The notes under the pieces were generated by a model. The model worked only from the letters and a program-made list of their open reading frames with translations. It was not told where the DNA came from and made no database searches. From assembly GCF_964340395.1 (NCBI RefSeq), contig NC_135558.1, positions 905,001 through 969,000 on the forward strand: a stretch of DNA of 64,000 nucleotides. Direction: 5' to 3'. Of the stretch, positions 1-34,000 are shown piece after piece. A program made the translations under genes and the position numbers. This DNA is from Glandiceps talaboti (taxonomy: Eukaryota > Hemichordata > Enteropneusta > Spengelidae). Numbering within the stretch: the stretch's first letter is position 1; the number at the start of each line of letters is the position of its first letter.

Positions 1-2
1 AG

Positions 3-302
3 CATCTCAGTGGTTTTCCGTTAGAAACAAAACTCAATATTATGAACGAATGTTGTAAGTTGTTCCCCGTCTTTCCTTTACGTGTAATTTGTAAGGCCGA
101 TGATGGAGGTCCAATGGTATGGTACCGACCCGTACAGGACGAACAGGACCCAAACCCAGACGATGAGAGATGGTACCTGATTGGAGTCATTGGTGACCGT
201 ACAACATTTGAACGTGTTTGTGCTGACCCAGATCTTCCCGGATTGTATGGCAAAGTGTCAAGTGTTGTCACATGGATTGAATACATTATGATTAATATGT
301 AA
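3..302 (+). CDS. Trypsin-like serine protease homologue, C-terminal part (catalytic Ser replaced by Asp)
   Basis: The reading frame is open from the window edge to a TAA at 300-302. It encodes the last ~100 residues of an S1 (chymotrypsin-fold) domain. Visible signatures are the active-site loop, normally GDSGGP, here read as ADDGGP, and the C-terminal block LPGLYGKVSSVVTWIEY, which matches the PGVYxxVxxYxxWI ending of trypsins. The codon at 102-104 in the Ser195 position is GAT (Asp), so the protein should lack peptidase activity and act as a serine protease homologue. Such proteins often work as cofactors or binding proteins outside the cell. The His57 and Asp102 regions lie upstream of the window, so the architecture and the N-terminal domains are unknown. 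An internal ATG at 42 is not the real start. Confidence 0.75.
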   Translation, partial: HLSGFPLETKLNIMNECCKLFPVFPLRVICKADDGGPMVWYRPVQDEQDPNPDDERWYLIGVIGDRTTFERVCADPDLPGLYGKVSSVVTWIEYIMINM

Positions 303-417
303 AAATGAAGATCCATCTCAGATGGTCCATAATCTTTGGTCAAGTGTTACATTGCATATTGTTATAACTTTCCTTTTCCCGAATCAGCTCAAAGTAGAGA
401 CTGTTACGTGCAATTCA

Positions 418-423
418 AATAAA
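418..423 (+). terminator. Possible polyadenylation signal AATAAA of the protease homologue
   Basis: AATAAA lies about 115 bases after the stop codon of the plus-strand gene. It is the first canonical hexamer downstream. Position fits, but the cleavage site is unproven. Confidence 0.4.
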
Positions 424-689
424 TTCGGTGTTTAGCCATACACCATTATTAAATGTACAAGGTCGTCTTTGAATTATTTCGACTGGTTGATGACACTCGT
501 AAACATAGTAAACATTAGTCAATCTCATTTAATATTCACTGATAAGGAGATGATACTGTACTATAACTATCACCTCCTTACCAACCTATACTAGTCCACT
601 TCATAACACGTTTTGAGACTGTTCACTTTATTTACCGAAAGAGGACGTGTACCAGCATGTTTTTGGCATTTAGGCCAAATAAAAATAAC

Positions 690-790
690 CCGATCGACAC
701 TAGTTTAAGCCCCACCCACCCCCCAAATGTCCGATCGACACTAGTTTAAGCCCCCCCCCCCCCATGTCCGATCAACACTGGTTTAAGCCG
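690..790. repeat. Three-copy, C-rich tandem repeat
   Basis: The segment starting CCGATCGACACTAGTTTAAG occurs three times (about 692, 731 and 768), each followed by a run of C of varying length. Poly-A follows directly. It looks like a slipped low-complexity repeat. Confidence 0.6.
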
Positions 791-797
791 CCCCCCC

Positions 798-829
<32 letters not shown>

Positions 830-1494
830 TTTGCATGCAAATATGTGAAATGGTAACAATTTACCACAGCATTTCCGTGTGCACCTTCATCATGCCTTTG
901 CCTCATGTGGTCACTTAACTCCTTGGTAAAAGTGAACATTAACAAACAATTAAACTAGTCTTTGTGAAACATTTTGATGATAAACATACAAGAATATTCA
1001 TGACGGTTTCCCCCATTAGCTGTTTAAGTTCTGTAAACCCGACTTCGTGAGGCAGTAAATCGGGTATAATAACATTGTTTAATTGTGAAACCTCACCTGC
1101 TTGGTTAATGGCTTCATCATAATTGGAAAATCTCAACAAAACCAGATTTAAACTGAATGCCTTCCGTAAAGCAAAGTTTTGATATTCTCGTTCTTACAGA
1201 GATTTGTGTGAATACAACAGAACCTGTGCAATTACTTATTTCTCTTCATTGATTGTTAATTGCCCATTGCTATAAAGAACATGATGTAAATATTTTTTCC
1301 CTTAACATTTGCACGACTAACCAGGTAACGACCGCTGAGGGCAGCCTTTAATTTCCTTGACACACATGTATGCGACATTTGTGATGGGCAACGTACATTA
1401 CCGATAACCATTAATTACGTAATTTGCTCAGGCTCATTAATATTTGTGGGATGTTTACCAAAACCTAATCAGTTCTTGCCATTACCCTACGGAA

Positions 1495-1585
1495 CATGTC
1501 TACGAAATTTTGTTCGAATTGATGCAGCCGTTTTTCGAAAATGGTGATACAGACACACAGACTTCATCCCTAATATATAACCTTC
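1495..1585 (+). repeat. Possible 3' end of a degraded transposable element
   Basis: The phrase GATGCAGCCGTTTTTCGAAA followed by ACAGACACACAGAC resembles a tail often seen at 3' ends of dispersed invertebrate elements. No coding part is left. This is a resemblance only. Confidence 0.25.
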
Positions 1586-2618
1586 CTTATGGAAGGTAAA
1601 AATCAACACTACAAGTTTCATAACATGTTCACAAGTTTTTGCCCTTATCATAGCACATCATCATCAGATCACCTGTATGTCCATGTCAGTTTGAGACTTT
1701 TACTTATATCAAGATGGAATAAGATTTTTTTCTTCGATTTTCAAGTTACAGCCTTTTTCAAGTTACCATTCACTGATTTCATTTGATGCAGCCATGCATG
1801 GACCCAATAAGAAACTGCACATTCAACAGTTTAAAATAGCAAGATTGCAATGTCTTGCTACATTTAGTCTGAATAAAAGAAACCATTTAAGTGTACTGCA
1901 ACTCGATCCTGCTTACACAGACACAGGGCACCAATGGTTTGATGTCTGCATGCTGACATGTTAGTTCATTTCATTTAGACAAACTGTAACAAGAAACTGT
2001 ATTCATTCAATCTTGCCATCTTAAAGTGTAGCAAGTGCTGTTTCTTACTGGCCTCTACATGGTTGTATCGAACAGAGCTGGTGAACACTAACATGAAGTG
2101 AGCTGTAGATGTCTTTTTTTTTGTACAAGATAACAATCATAATTTCCACCACAGGTAAACTTACAGAGACTGCATAATGAAAGAACATCACACTGCACAC
2201 ACTGCTGTAGATATATACTCATATAAGCAAATACTGATGTCTGTTCATATAAACAAATCATCGCGTCAGTGCAGTAAAGTCACATCTGCCTATACAATTG
2301 CATAGCAGATACGACCTTACTACACTGACATAATGAAATACTGTTAATATTTGTTCAGTCAAAAACCACTAATTGTTCATATAATCAAATGCAGGAAATA
2401 TATGTTCATGATATATTCAAGTATTAAGATAATTGGCAGTGACCAAATACCAATCCAAGTTAGGAATGGCTCTTCCTATAATCTGAGATGCATAGCCTAA
2501 CTCAATGACAGCTCAATGTTATGTGAGACTGCAAGCAATCACCTCTGACTTATTCATGTAGGGCATCCGTAACATAGGTAGTATGGAACATCAGAATAAT
2601 ATCAAAAGTATGATTGAA

Positions 2619-24060
<21,442 letters not shown>

Positions 24061-24165
24061 TTTGACTCAAATAAGATGCAATTTGACAAATAAATTACAA
24101 TAGTCCAAGACATACACATATCCCGCTGCATTCATCGTCATAACGTTGGGTCAACGTATGGTCAG

Positions 24166-24178
24166 AGGTCAAGGGTCA
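24166..24178. promoter_or_regulatory. DR1-type nuclear receptor element upstream of SNAPC4
   Basis: AGGTCA-A-GGGTCA is a direct repeat of two half sites with one spacer base, the form bound by HNF4/RXR-type receptors. It lies about 105 bases upstream of the SNAPC4 start codon. Function is inferred from the motif only. Confidence 0.4.
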
Positions 24179-26217
24179 AAAGATTTTTTTTTATATCATT
24201 GATTATCAAGCTGTTTTTAATAATTGTCAATAGATGGATGCAACCTCCGTGAAATTGTCTGCATTACCAAAGTGTTAACCTACTGATGAAATTTGGAGGG
24301 TTGACCGATAGTTTGAATACTCAAGTTACATCGAAGGACTGGGAAAAACTCTAGGTGGCGCACTTGTAAGTCTCATGTTAGCATCCTCGCATATGCATAG
24401 CATCGTCGTGGATCGTGTACATGATCTAGAACAAGTGCGCTGCGATATGCATATGATACGATATGCTACGGATTATGGAACAAATAAAGGGGCATTTATT
24501 ATAAAGAGATAAAGGGTTAATGTGACATGAGTAGGGTAAAGTAGAATAGTTCAGGAGATTGCCACTATTTTCATTTTTCATGCACATATAGGAGGGGAAG
24601 GGTCAGTGATTTTTGCGCAAGGTCGACTTAGGGGCGGGTCAGTCATTTCCATGCACTAATTTTCTTTTTAAAAAAAAAATAGATGGATTTATCATTAGTA
24701 AGTAGATTCGTACTACTCTTTGCTGATAAAGGTTCAACAACATTTGGAAGAATGTTCACGAAGTTCAGAATGGGTAAGCTTACACAACTCTTCAAAATCC
24801 CGACTGGCAGATCTTGAGATCGAGATAGATACTCGGAAGATTTCCTAAACAACTACTGTATTATACTGTATTACAGTTCAAAACACTCATTTATTAGTTT
24901 TAAATGGTGAAATCCCATTTGTGGAAATGCTACCAGTATTACCGAGGCTCAAGAGATGATATTCCCAATGAAACTTTGTATAGGTCAACTGAGGACCGTA
25001 TTGTGTTTTGTTATTTGGATGGGCGGAGATTTCTTCGAATGGAGTGTGGTCTTATAGGCCTTATACGAGTACACAGGAAGAATAGTCTTCAAGAACCAAA
25101 CAACCATTATAGGAGTTTCACTTTTGAAAAATCTACTTCGGAAACCATTCACGTTTTCTTAATCAGCGACATGTAATACTATTCCTGCTCCGATCTTTCG
25201 ATATACATTTGTTTGTCTGCAGTATACATTGCAAAGACCTTCATGGTTTCTTTGTCAATGTCATATATGGTCCGACACCTCCAATTGCAAGTTCTCCCTG
25301 AGACCACTATATAATGACCTAAATATATGTACGTCTCTGACCACTATAGTGACCTATGGGCCATATATTCAATTAAACAAACAAACAAACAAACAAACAA
25401 ACAGACAGACAAACAAACAAACAATCAAACAAGATATACAGAAAACGTTTGTTTCACTTTTTTATTCGTTGTATGAAAGCGGTACGTACTATATAATACT
25501 GTACGTCATATTCTGTACATTTGTAGACGTCAAGAAAAACCTACAAGACAAGATCGCTATCTTTGAAGTGCGATCACAAAACTGACTAAGTTTTAATAGA
25601 TCCAATTGTGAAATACATGTACATACAATATAAAGACACCTCTTCATAAACAAGGATCATAAACACATCTTTTCTGTCAAAAAGAGAAAGAAATGAACGA
25701 ACAAGGTATTAATGAAAGCATCGTTACGAAGCTCACTGACAAATATTTATCAGCAGATATTTGCACATATATGTACCACGTGCCATAATCTAATCTAATC
25801 TAATCTCAAGTTATGACTCGCAACTAATTAAAATTATATTCAGACAATATTTTAACTTTTATGATGATGTCATCGCCACGACTACGTCAAGGTCAAGGTC
25901 AAAATGGGCTTTGTTATGTAGCAAATGTATTTTGCCTTTCGCGATCAAAATATCAGTGGTATAATCGTACGGGGAGGGATGGGGATGGTTACACTCTTGT
26001 CATAACCAAACAGACCTAAATATATCATGTATTTTGAAGTTCGTTTCGTTTGCGTTGTTACACGTTCAGAAGGTAGGCAGTGGAATGTTAGAGATATCGT
26101 GAAATCACAATTTCATATAAGTAATGTTACTGTGAAACGATTAGTCACTACTTCCGGCAAACATATATACGTAAACATAGCAGAAATTACGTCAGTTGTA
26201 TAACGCGGGCTTGGCAT

Positions 26218-26607
26218 CTAGTGTACACATACTGCGTTGATAGGCCGGTTGACTTCTAAAGGTTTAGTCTTTATCGAGAAAGTTTGACCTTGATCTAGTA
26301 GGTTTGACCTTGATATTTTGACCTTGTCTATATTTTGTTTAGCTCTATCTATGACCGTCTTACGAACATGTATACTAGTATTGCTGGAAAGGGGTTTCAT
26401 GGGTTTTGTTTGGATGCCGATAGAACTTCTGTAATCTAAGATATGAGAATGTGTATTGCATTTTTTCCACATACCCTGTTCATATATCTGTGAATAATAG
26501 TTGAATATTAGCCTGATCATCAATGTTTTTGTATGAATAGTTGTTGGAGTGGTTTGTCTGTGTGTCAAAATTATGCAAATCAAACAACTTTGAATCCCAT
26601 GGTGCAT
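26218..26607 (-). CDS. Unrecognised open frame, 129 residues (doubtful)
   Basis: An open frame with ATG at 26607 and stop at 26218. The product starts MHHGIQSCLICIILTHRQ and ends with a basic, Thr/Lys-rich region. I recognise no domain, signal peptide or family. Three nuclear-receptor half sites fall inside it, and spacer DNA of this base composition can give a frame of this length by chance. Confidence 0.12.
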   Translation of the reverse strand: MHHGIQSCLICIILTHRQTTPTTIHTKTLMIRLIFNYYSQIYEQGMWKKCNTHSHILDYRSSIGIQTKPMKPLSSNTSIHVRKTVIDRAKQNIDKVKISRSNLLDQGQTFSIKTKPLEVNRPINAVCVH

Positions 26608-27355
26608 TGCTTGAATATACCACGAGCATTATGGGTAAAATGAGCTAATCAATTTTATAGTCCATTTGTGCCATCTAAAAACTTGTACATAGCCAATGAT
26701 TTAGCAATAAATTCTCTAATAATTATTTTTGTTTTCTTGTACTATATCCGTCAGTCACGATTGTTGATAGATTTTCCTCTTTAGAGTGGAAAAATTTGCC
26801 TCTTTCATGTGATGCTTTCCTGTACATGTTCATTTCTGAGTGTCATGTGTAGGTAGGTAGGTAGGTCATAGTTCATTTCAATCCATCCCCTACCAAACAC
26901 CTACCCTACTCTCTTCACCCCTACCACATTCATTCCCCAAAATACTAACCCTGTGGCCTTTCTGAAAGGTCATCCATATACAACACCAGAGCATACCAGG
27001 ATATTGGGACATACAGTTTTACAAACTGACAAGTTTGCAGTTGAAAGCTCTCAGCATCTCACATTATGTTGTGTGCATTGGTTAAATTTCTAATTCTCAA
27101 AAGTTTTTAAAACTTTGAATGGGCTACCACCACCCAAGAATTCCCAAACTTGGCCAGGAAAAATAAGAATAAGTCCCCTCAACTCCAATTTTCATTTTAT
27201 CAACAGTCCCCCTAACTCTACCTTAAATATTCTACCTTGAGAGTAATTCCTCCAGGTATTAAACAGTACACACACAATGAAAACTGACAATGTCAACTCA
27301 TTTCTTTTTTCAATTTCTTGGGGGAAAACTTAGACCTGCCTTATTTTCTTTCTTT

Positions 27356-27361
27356 TTTATT
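27356..27361 (-). terminator. Candidate polyadenylation signal of PPP1R10
   Basis: AATAAA on the minus strand (TTTATT on plus), about 610 bases past the PPP1R10 stop. It is a canonical hexamer at a plausible 3' UTR length. Confidence 0.4.
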
Positions 27362-27969
27362 ACAAATATACCATGTATTTTATATACAGTAAAAATGCTT
27401 GTGTGAAATAAATAATTTCAACAGTGTTCTTTCATTTTCCTTGCACAACGGTCCAATATCAAAATCAAGTTCTGCAATCTAGTTATGAACAATTAATATC
27501 AGTTCATCATAAGATGCATAATTTCAGTTTACTGGTACAAAAAAAATGTTTTCAACAATGTGCATAATTGGCACAAAATTGTGCAACAGGGCAGTCCATT
27601 AGCTGCAGAGTCTTTGTTAGCATTATCTGCTCCTTTGTGACTCTTTCCAAATCAACTCATTACACATCTTTTGATTTATCAGTAGCCGTGTCTCAGTGAT
27701 TCTATACACTTTGTAAATCAGTACTTGAGCATATCATTTTTTAAAGTCTAATTTGACATTACGTTCTCTCAAATGTTGCATTAGCAAGGTTTTGTTGTAA
27801 ATTCATATTCATTCAATGAGCAAAAAGTCCATTCATTTCTTCCACCAGTGGTGATGCATTCATTCATTCCTTTAAGCAGAGGCTCACTCATTTATCCCCT
27901 TAGGGGAGGTCCACTCATTTACTCCTAAGAGAGGTCCAACATTTATTCCATTGGTGGAGAAACATTGAT

Positions 27970-28073
27970 TCATTCCGGTAGTGGAGGACCATTGACTCCG
28001 GGATGAAGAAATTGACATTCTTCGCCATAGCGACAACCAGATCCCATAAAGTGATAGCACACGGCTCGGTCAC
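27970..28073 (-). CDS. PPP1R10: PPP1R10 terminal exon with CCCH zinc finger
   Basis: Encodes [19 protein letters not shown] and the conserved end [10 protein letters not shown] before a TGA at 27970-27972. The cysteine spacing is C-x7-C-x5-C-x3-H, close to the C-x8-C-x5-C-x3-H of CCCH fingers. Such fingers bind single-stranded RNA. Only the last exon places it in frame; a longer open frame nearby in another phase is not real. Confidence 0.92.
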
Positions 28074-31000
28074 CTGTAGGTGATCACAAGAAATGTACAA
28101 AGAATTGATTAATTTTCTACAACTCAATAAACACTATAGGCCATAGGTTCCTACTTTGTTGGTACAACCTTGCCAAATAAGTTATAAGAATGATAAAAGA
28201 TTTCATGGTTTGGCCACTAGGAGTGCTATTCTCAAGCAACTTGTGACTGGACATAACGACCAGAATAATTGAGTATTGTGGCATATAGATAGCACATACA
28301 AAGTTACTACTCATGTTCCTGCTGTACTGTACTATACTACTAACAACTACAAGTAAAGAAAACATGCCTAAACACTACTGTGATAGATTATGTTCCTGAA
28401 TTCATGCAGCCATACTTTATTCACTGTTTCAAGCAGCAGTCATGAGGGATGACAAAATTTTGCAATTATTTTGCCAAATATGTAGTGCCATCCTGTGATA
28501 ATTACAAATGAAATAGCCATAACTTTAGTATCTGGAATATGGCATATTGATTCTCTTCAAAAATCTAACTGTATTTTTCAAAGGTTTTTAGATTTAAAGA
28601 TATAATGTGTCTTTATTTCTCATTACAATGTAGAATTATTTACAATTTCATACAAAATATACTTAGACTGAATGCAAGAAAAGCTTACCTCTACCGCGAC
28701 CTCTTCCTCTGGGTGGACCCCTCCCCCTGAATATCCCTCTTCCTCTGAATCCCATGTCTCCTCTACCCCTCCCTCTTGGAGGACCTCTTCCTCTGGGACT
28801 ACCTCTCATGGGACCCATTGGTGGGCCTCCATGAAAGGGACCCTGGTCTGGAAATCCTGGTCCCATATGGGGAGGTGGTGGTCCTGAAAGAGGTGACACA
28901 AATAATTGATTAGTAAGCACAACAGGTTTTCACTGGCCACAAAATTTCCATACTGGTGATATTTTTGAGGATAAACTTATCAGTCATTCTTAAGATTTCA
29001 AGTGGATTTGAATCAAAACTTGTGCACCCTGTTGTGAAGACTGACAATTTGGCATTCTTGTGGTTTCCATAGTGACCTTTGTGATGACATCTAGGGTCTA
29101 GGGGGTTCCCTCTCAGAAGGAGGCCATGGGTAGGAACACCAACTTTTTATCTATGAACCTACTCACAAATATATGGTGAAACAGAGTCATGTTTTGAGGA
29201 GCTAATTTAATGAACTTTCGACATTTCAAACTTCTGTAACTTAAGAATGAGCAACTTCTTTGGGAAAACATTTTCAGAAGTTCATAAAAGTAAGCAATAC
29301 CAGTAAAAAAGAGAGAAATAAAGTACCCGGTATAGCTAGACCTTCTTTTCAGTAAAAATCAATCGAACTAAGAAATAAATATCTTCACAATATTGGTATT
29401 TTGTAAGAAATCTATACCTGGAGGGATTGGTAATAATCCAGAACCCTGGTTTGAGCCTGGCATTGGCATTGGCATCCCTGGTGGCATTCCAGGTGGCATC
29501 CCAGGTGGCATTGGACCACCAGGTGGCATGGGAGCACCTGGTGGTAGTCCCATTGGGGGCATACCAGGTGGACCCATCATACCATCTGGTGGCATATTAC
29601 CCTGTGGATCCATAGGTGGCATACCCATATTTGGTTGCTGGTTTGGTGGAACATTTTGACCTGAAAGCAAAGAATTACACTATTTATTTCTCTATTCAAA
29701 TAATGAGAGTCTGGGTATCCAAGGCAAGCGGTAGCTATGCTTTAAAAGACAAATTTATAGTTTCTGTTTTTCTTTACTGATCTTTGATATCAAGGTTGGA
29801 ACAAGTGAGAACTGAAAATCATCACAAATCTAAAATTAATATCATTGTGTGGGATCTGTTTGTAAGTTTGAAATATTATATACTGCTAACTAACCTTGCT
29901 GCAAGGGGATCTGATTCTTAAAAGGTTCTAGTATCTCCTTCAGTTTATTTGTCATGTCATCTTCTTCTCTCATCTGTTCTTGTGTCATGCGCTGTGTCCC
30001 TGCAGTTGAACCCTAAAACAAAGACAACACAGAAGTGTTTTATTCACATCCTTCACAATGTACATGTATGCTTTGAAAGAAAATAGAAATAGCCTGTATA
30101 TAGTATAACTGATAGTTATGACGGGTCAGTGTCTGTTTAATGAATTGAACAGGACACTTTTGGGGCAAATGTCTGGGTTTTTTTCTCCAAGGTGACAGCA
30201 AGTATCACATACAAATATTATTTTGGGTTTCACTGAAGTAAGTTAATTTGTCACACATTTAGTTTTCAGTCGGGTCAGAAACCACACAGAGAACTAACTT
30301 ACCATTATAGATGATAGTAAATTTTGTACATTCTTGACGGTTGTATTTGGTGAAGGTGGGTCCTTAGATACAGAAGGAGGGACTGCTGGTGACGTTGTCT
30401 GGCCTGTAGTTGCAGCCTGACCAATTAATGATGCTAATGCAGGTGGAAGTGATGACATATTTGATCCATCTTGTTGTTGTACTGGAGTTTGTTGAGACTG
30501 TTGTTGCTGATTTTGTGGTTGTACATAATGCTGTTGTGGTGACTGGTTAGGCTGGCCTAGCTGTTGCTGCTGATGTTGATGTTGTTGGTGGTGGTGATGA
30601 AGCTGTTCCATAGCACCATCATGATAACCTTCATCAGGTCCTGCATCCATAGCATTCTCCTGAAAAATTGTATACAATAGTAATCTGACTTTCATGTTTG
30701 TGATAAGTGTTCTGATTTGTCTAGTCTAGCTGCATATCTTCATTGGTTGATTTTGACTATGTCCCCCTCATCAAAATCAATACTCCACATGAACTGGTAC
30801 ATGTGGAGGATGTACATGTATGACTCATTATCCTTGGTATGTAACTTTAGTATTAGACTCACAGCAATAAAGGTACCAGAGTTTTGTAGTGTAATCTGTG
30901 AATCTGGTTGCCTTGGTATGTAACTTTAGTCTTAGACTCATAGCAATAAAGGTAGCAGTGTTTTGTAGTGTATTTTATGAAGTTTTTGATACATATGATA

Positions 31001-34000
31001 AATTATGTCATCAGATCATTACATCTTGAAGCTGATACCAGGTTTGAGTTCAGTTACTTGAAAGTAGTTGGTAAGCAAGCTTCAGTAAGTACAATACTTC
31101 AAGTACTTTATTATATAAATATACACTACACCTAAACACATGTCAACTCAGCTTGTAAGCTCTGTCAATGTATCTTTTCATTTCTTTTCGTATGTTTGTC
31201 TTTTGTACAAATTTTAGTAATGGTTACATCTCTTGATGATTGGCCTCATTGGCAAATGCAATTTATCATTAATATAAATATTATAAATAATATTAATATA
31301 TATATCTGATACTGGAGTATAATAATATGTTTTACTTACATCTTCTAGTGGAATAGTTTTTGGTTCTGTTGGTTCTATGGATTCTGGGTCTGGTTCATGA
31401 GGACTGTCTGGAAGACTTGCCTTGTCAAAAAATATCTCCTGTAGCACACTTTTTTCTCTTTCTCTCTGCAAAGATGACAATATTATAAACATAGTGTTTT
31501 CCCTATTTAAAAAAACTAGGTAATATGATAAGTGCAACCTCTTGTACGTTCTGTGTTCTTTCTGAACAAGGTAGCAGTGACACTGAGCCCTCTTGTACTT
31601 TCTGTGTTCTCCCTGAACAAGGTAGCAGTGACACTGAGCCCTCTTGTAATTTCTATGTTCTCCCTGACCTTTGATTGACCCCCAATACAGCAACTGGTCA
31701 CATAGCTCAGTTTGAAAGCATATGAAATAAAACAGATACTGCAGATGTACATACCTGAATTTCTCTTTCCATACTGTTACTACCTGGTATCCCAACCATT
31801 GACTCTGGTAGATCTATTAATATCCTCTTCCACTGTAATCAGGAAATGTAATAAAGTCAAGTAATTGAAACATGTAACAAATTCACATCACTGGATAATG
31901 TAACAAATTCAAGTCACTGGGTAGAAAAAAAATGTAATAAATTCAAGTCACTGGATCATGGATAATGTAATAAAATAAAAGTCATTGAATAATGTAATAA
32001 ATTAAAGTGGCCAATTAATAATATAACATAGCTGGGATAAAAGTGATCAACTCACATGCATGAATTCTGTGTTTTTAGCTTCCTTCTTGTGCTCCTCTTT
32101 CATTTTAATTCCTCTCTTGGCTGACTCCATGGTTTCCTTCTCCCTCAACATTTCCATGTGAGCAGCATCCCGGAAATCTCTCACATTATTCACATTAACT
32201 GTACATACACAAAAAGAGGAAATTCAGAAAAATGAAAGAGTTAAACCCTGTAGGCGACAGAGGTTCCTACACTGGCAGTACACTTCTTGGTTGAACTGTG
32301 AATGATTAGAGTTATGATGGACTAGCAAAGCATCTGCTAGTTGTGGTTTCTAGCCGCCCTGCTCCCACGTTCCTGAATGGCTCAAATCCTTGGTCAAAGT
32401 GTGAAAACCAGGCTTCAGACCCAGTCAGCCCTGCTATGTAATTGGGCACCTGGCAGGACAAAGGCTACTATGTGAATGTTTTAATCCTATCCACTCTGAG
32501 GCTAAAATGGATGTTACTGTAGTACATGTATGCTCAAAGGGAGCCATTGTAGTTCTGTACCAAGGTTAGTAATTGTAAATGGTACTAATTGTACAGCCAT
32601 TTCGAGCAGGGGGGGTGGGGGGGGGGGTGAAAGCACCATATAAGAATTTATGTTTTAACAAAACTGCATTGAAATCTTAAGGAAACTGCAAGTTTTATGT
32701 TGAATCACTATATTTCCCATTAGTCTTATAGTTCATTGACCTACCTCTTTCTGTTTCATCCATCTCAAAGTAAAAAACGCTGACCAGGTTAGAGTCGTCA
32801 ACCCATGTCACAGACTTCTTTTTTCTGGATTTCAATGCAAGATAACTTAACCCTTCACTGGATACACCTTCTTCCTTTGTCTCACTATTTTCTTTATCTT
32901 TTTGTTCCTCAGTTTGACCAGCATTGTAAAAACGAACTAAAAACAAAACAAAACAAAACAAAAAATCAAAAACTGATTTCTTAGACACACTAAACAACAA
33001 GCTGTAACCATGGTAACTATAGGTATATACAGGTAGTAATCCATGGTATCTGGGGATCTAAGCAGGCAGTAACCATGGTCACGGGGGTATAATACTACAG
33101 TACCCATGGTAACTGGGGTGTAAGCAGACAGTATCCATGGTGACTAGGCTTGGTGACACTAATCGTCTAGCATAAACTTATGCTCACATCTGAAGTTCTC
33201 AGTGCAAAAGAAGAGTATTGTAACAGATTTATATTTGTGCCTTCAGCCTAGATTTTACTTTTCCACACAGTCACAGAACCAAATTGAAAATATACATAAT
33301 TATGTTGTATACCTTGACACAATGTAGCAAGGAGTTGCAATTTTGCTATCTTAAAGTGTAGAATGTGCAATTTCTTATTCCTTTCTGCATGGTTGTATCA
33401 AACAGAACCGGGTGAACACTAAACATGAAACAGACGTATTCTCTTTGACAATGTTCTTATACACTTAATTTCCATATCCATTATTCACAACTTACTTTTA
33501 GCTGCTTCTTCCTTGACTTGCTCCTATAAAGACAAAAAGAAAGAAAACATTTCAGTAAGTACCTCATTATCACATGAGAAATTCTGGCTTGATGGGATCA
33601 CTTATCTGCTCTGACAGTAGAAATGAAAGGGATCGGGAGCACCACTCCAGGAAATAGATGTATTTTCATAAACTTTGGGTTCTTGAGAGTCATTTCATGA
33701 TTTCACATCACATAAATTTTGCTTCATTGCAAGAAACACCAAACTGAAACTTTCACCTCTGTTGTTTTCACACTGGTCCATTGTTGTCTTATGATACTTC
33801 ATAGTAGAGTACATGTACACACATATGTATTAGATGCACACTGAATATTCATGACTCCTAAGTGTTCATTGCCTTTATATAACCATGAATATTCAGTGTG
33901 CATCTTAATACATATGTGTTTCTGTGAAGTCCCATGATGCAATGGTGGACTAGTATGAGAACAACAGAGGTGAAATAGAGTTACAATTTGGTGTTTCTTG

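Larger units (their letters stand above)
303..2618. other. Convergent intergenic region between protease homologue and SNAPC4
   Basis: No coding exon is supported here. The stretch holds the 3' UTRs of two genes that point towards each other: the protease homologue (plus) and SNAPC4 (minus). It also contains a poly-A tract near 797-826, a short C-rich tandem repeat and fragments of dispersed repeats. One fragment near 1960-2120 has a relative at about 33340-33430; both share the text around TGGTTGTATC and AACAGA. No clear AATAAA for SNAPC4 was seen on the minus strand. Confidence 0.5.
24061..27355. other. Intergenic region between SNAPC4 and PPP1R10
   Basis: No exon could be supported. Two frames look ordinary in composition but match nothing I know: 24904-25176 plus (90 residues) and 26218-26607 minus (129 residues, Lys/Thr-rich end). 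They overlap no splice pattern that I could tie to a gene. The stretch also contains an (AAAC)n tract at 25375-25430, a GGTA run near 26850, and a group of TCAAGGTCA-like half sites at 25886-25900 and 26283-26330. Confidence 0.5.

Noticed and set aside
24904-25176. 90-residue plus-strand frame
   Set aside because: Ordinary composition but no recognised domain, no splice partners and no upstream signals. Chance cannot be excluded.
27915-28127. 70-residue minus-strand frame over the PPP1R10 end
   Set aside because: Wrong phase. The correct phase gives the CCCH finger and the conserved PPLPE end.
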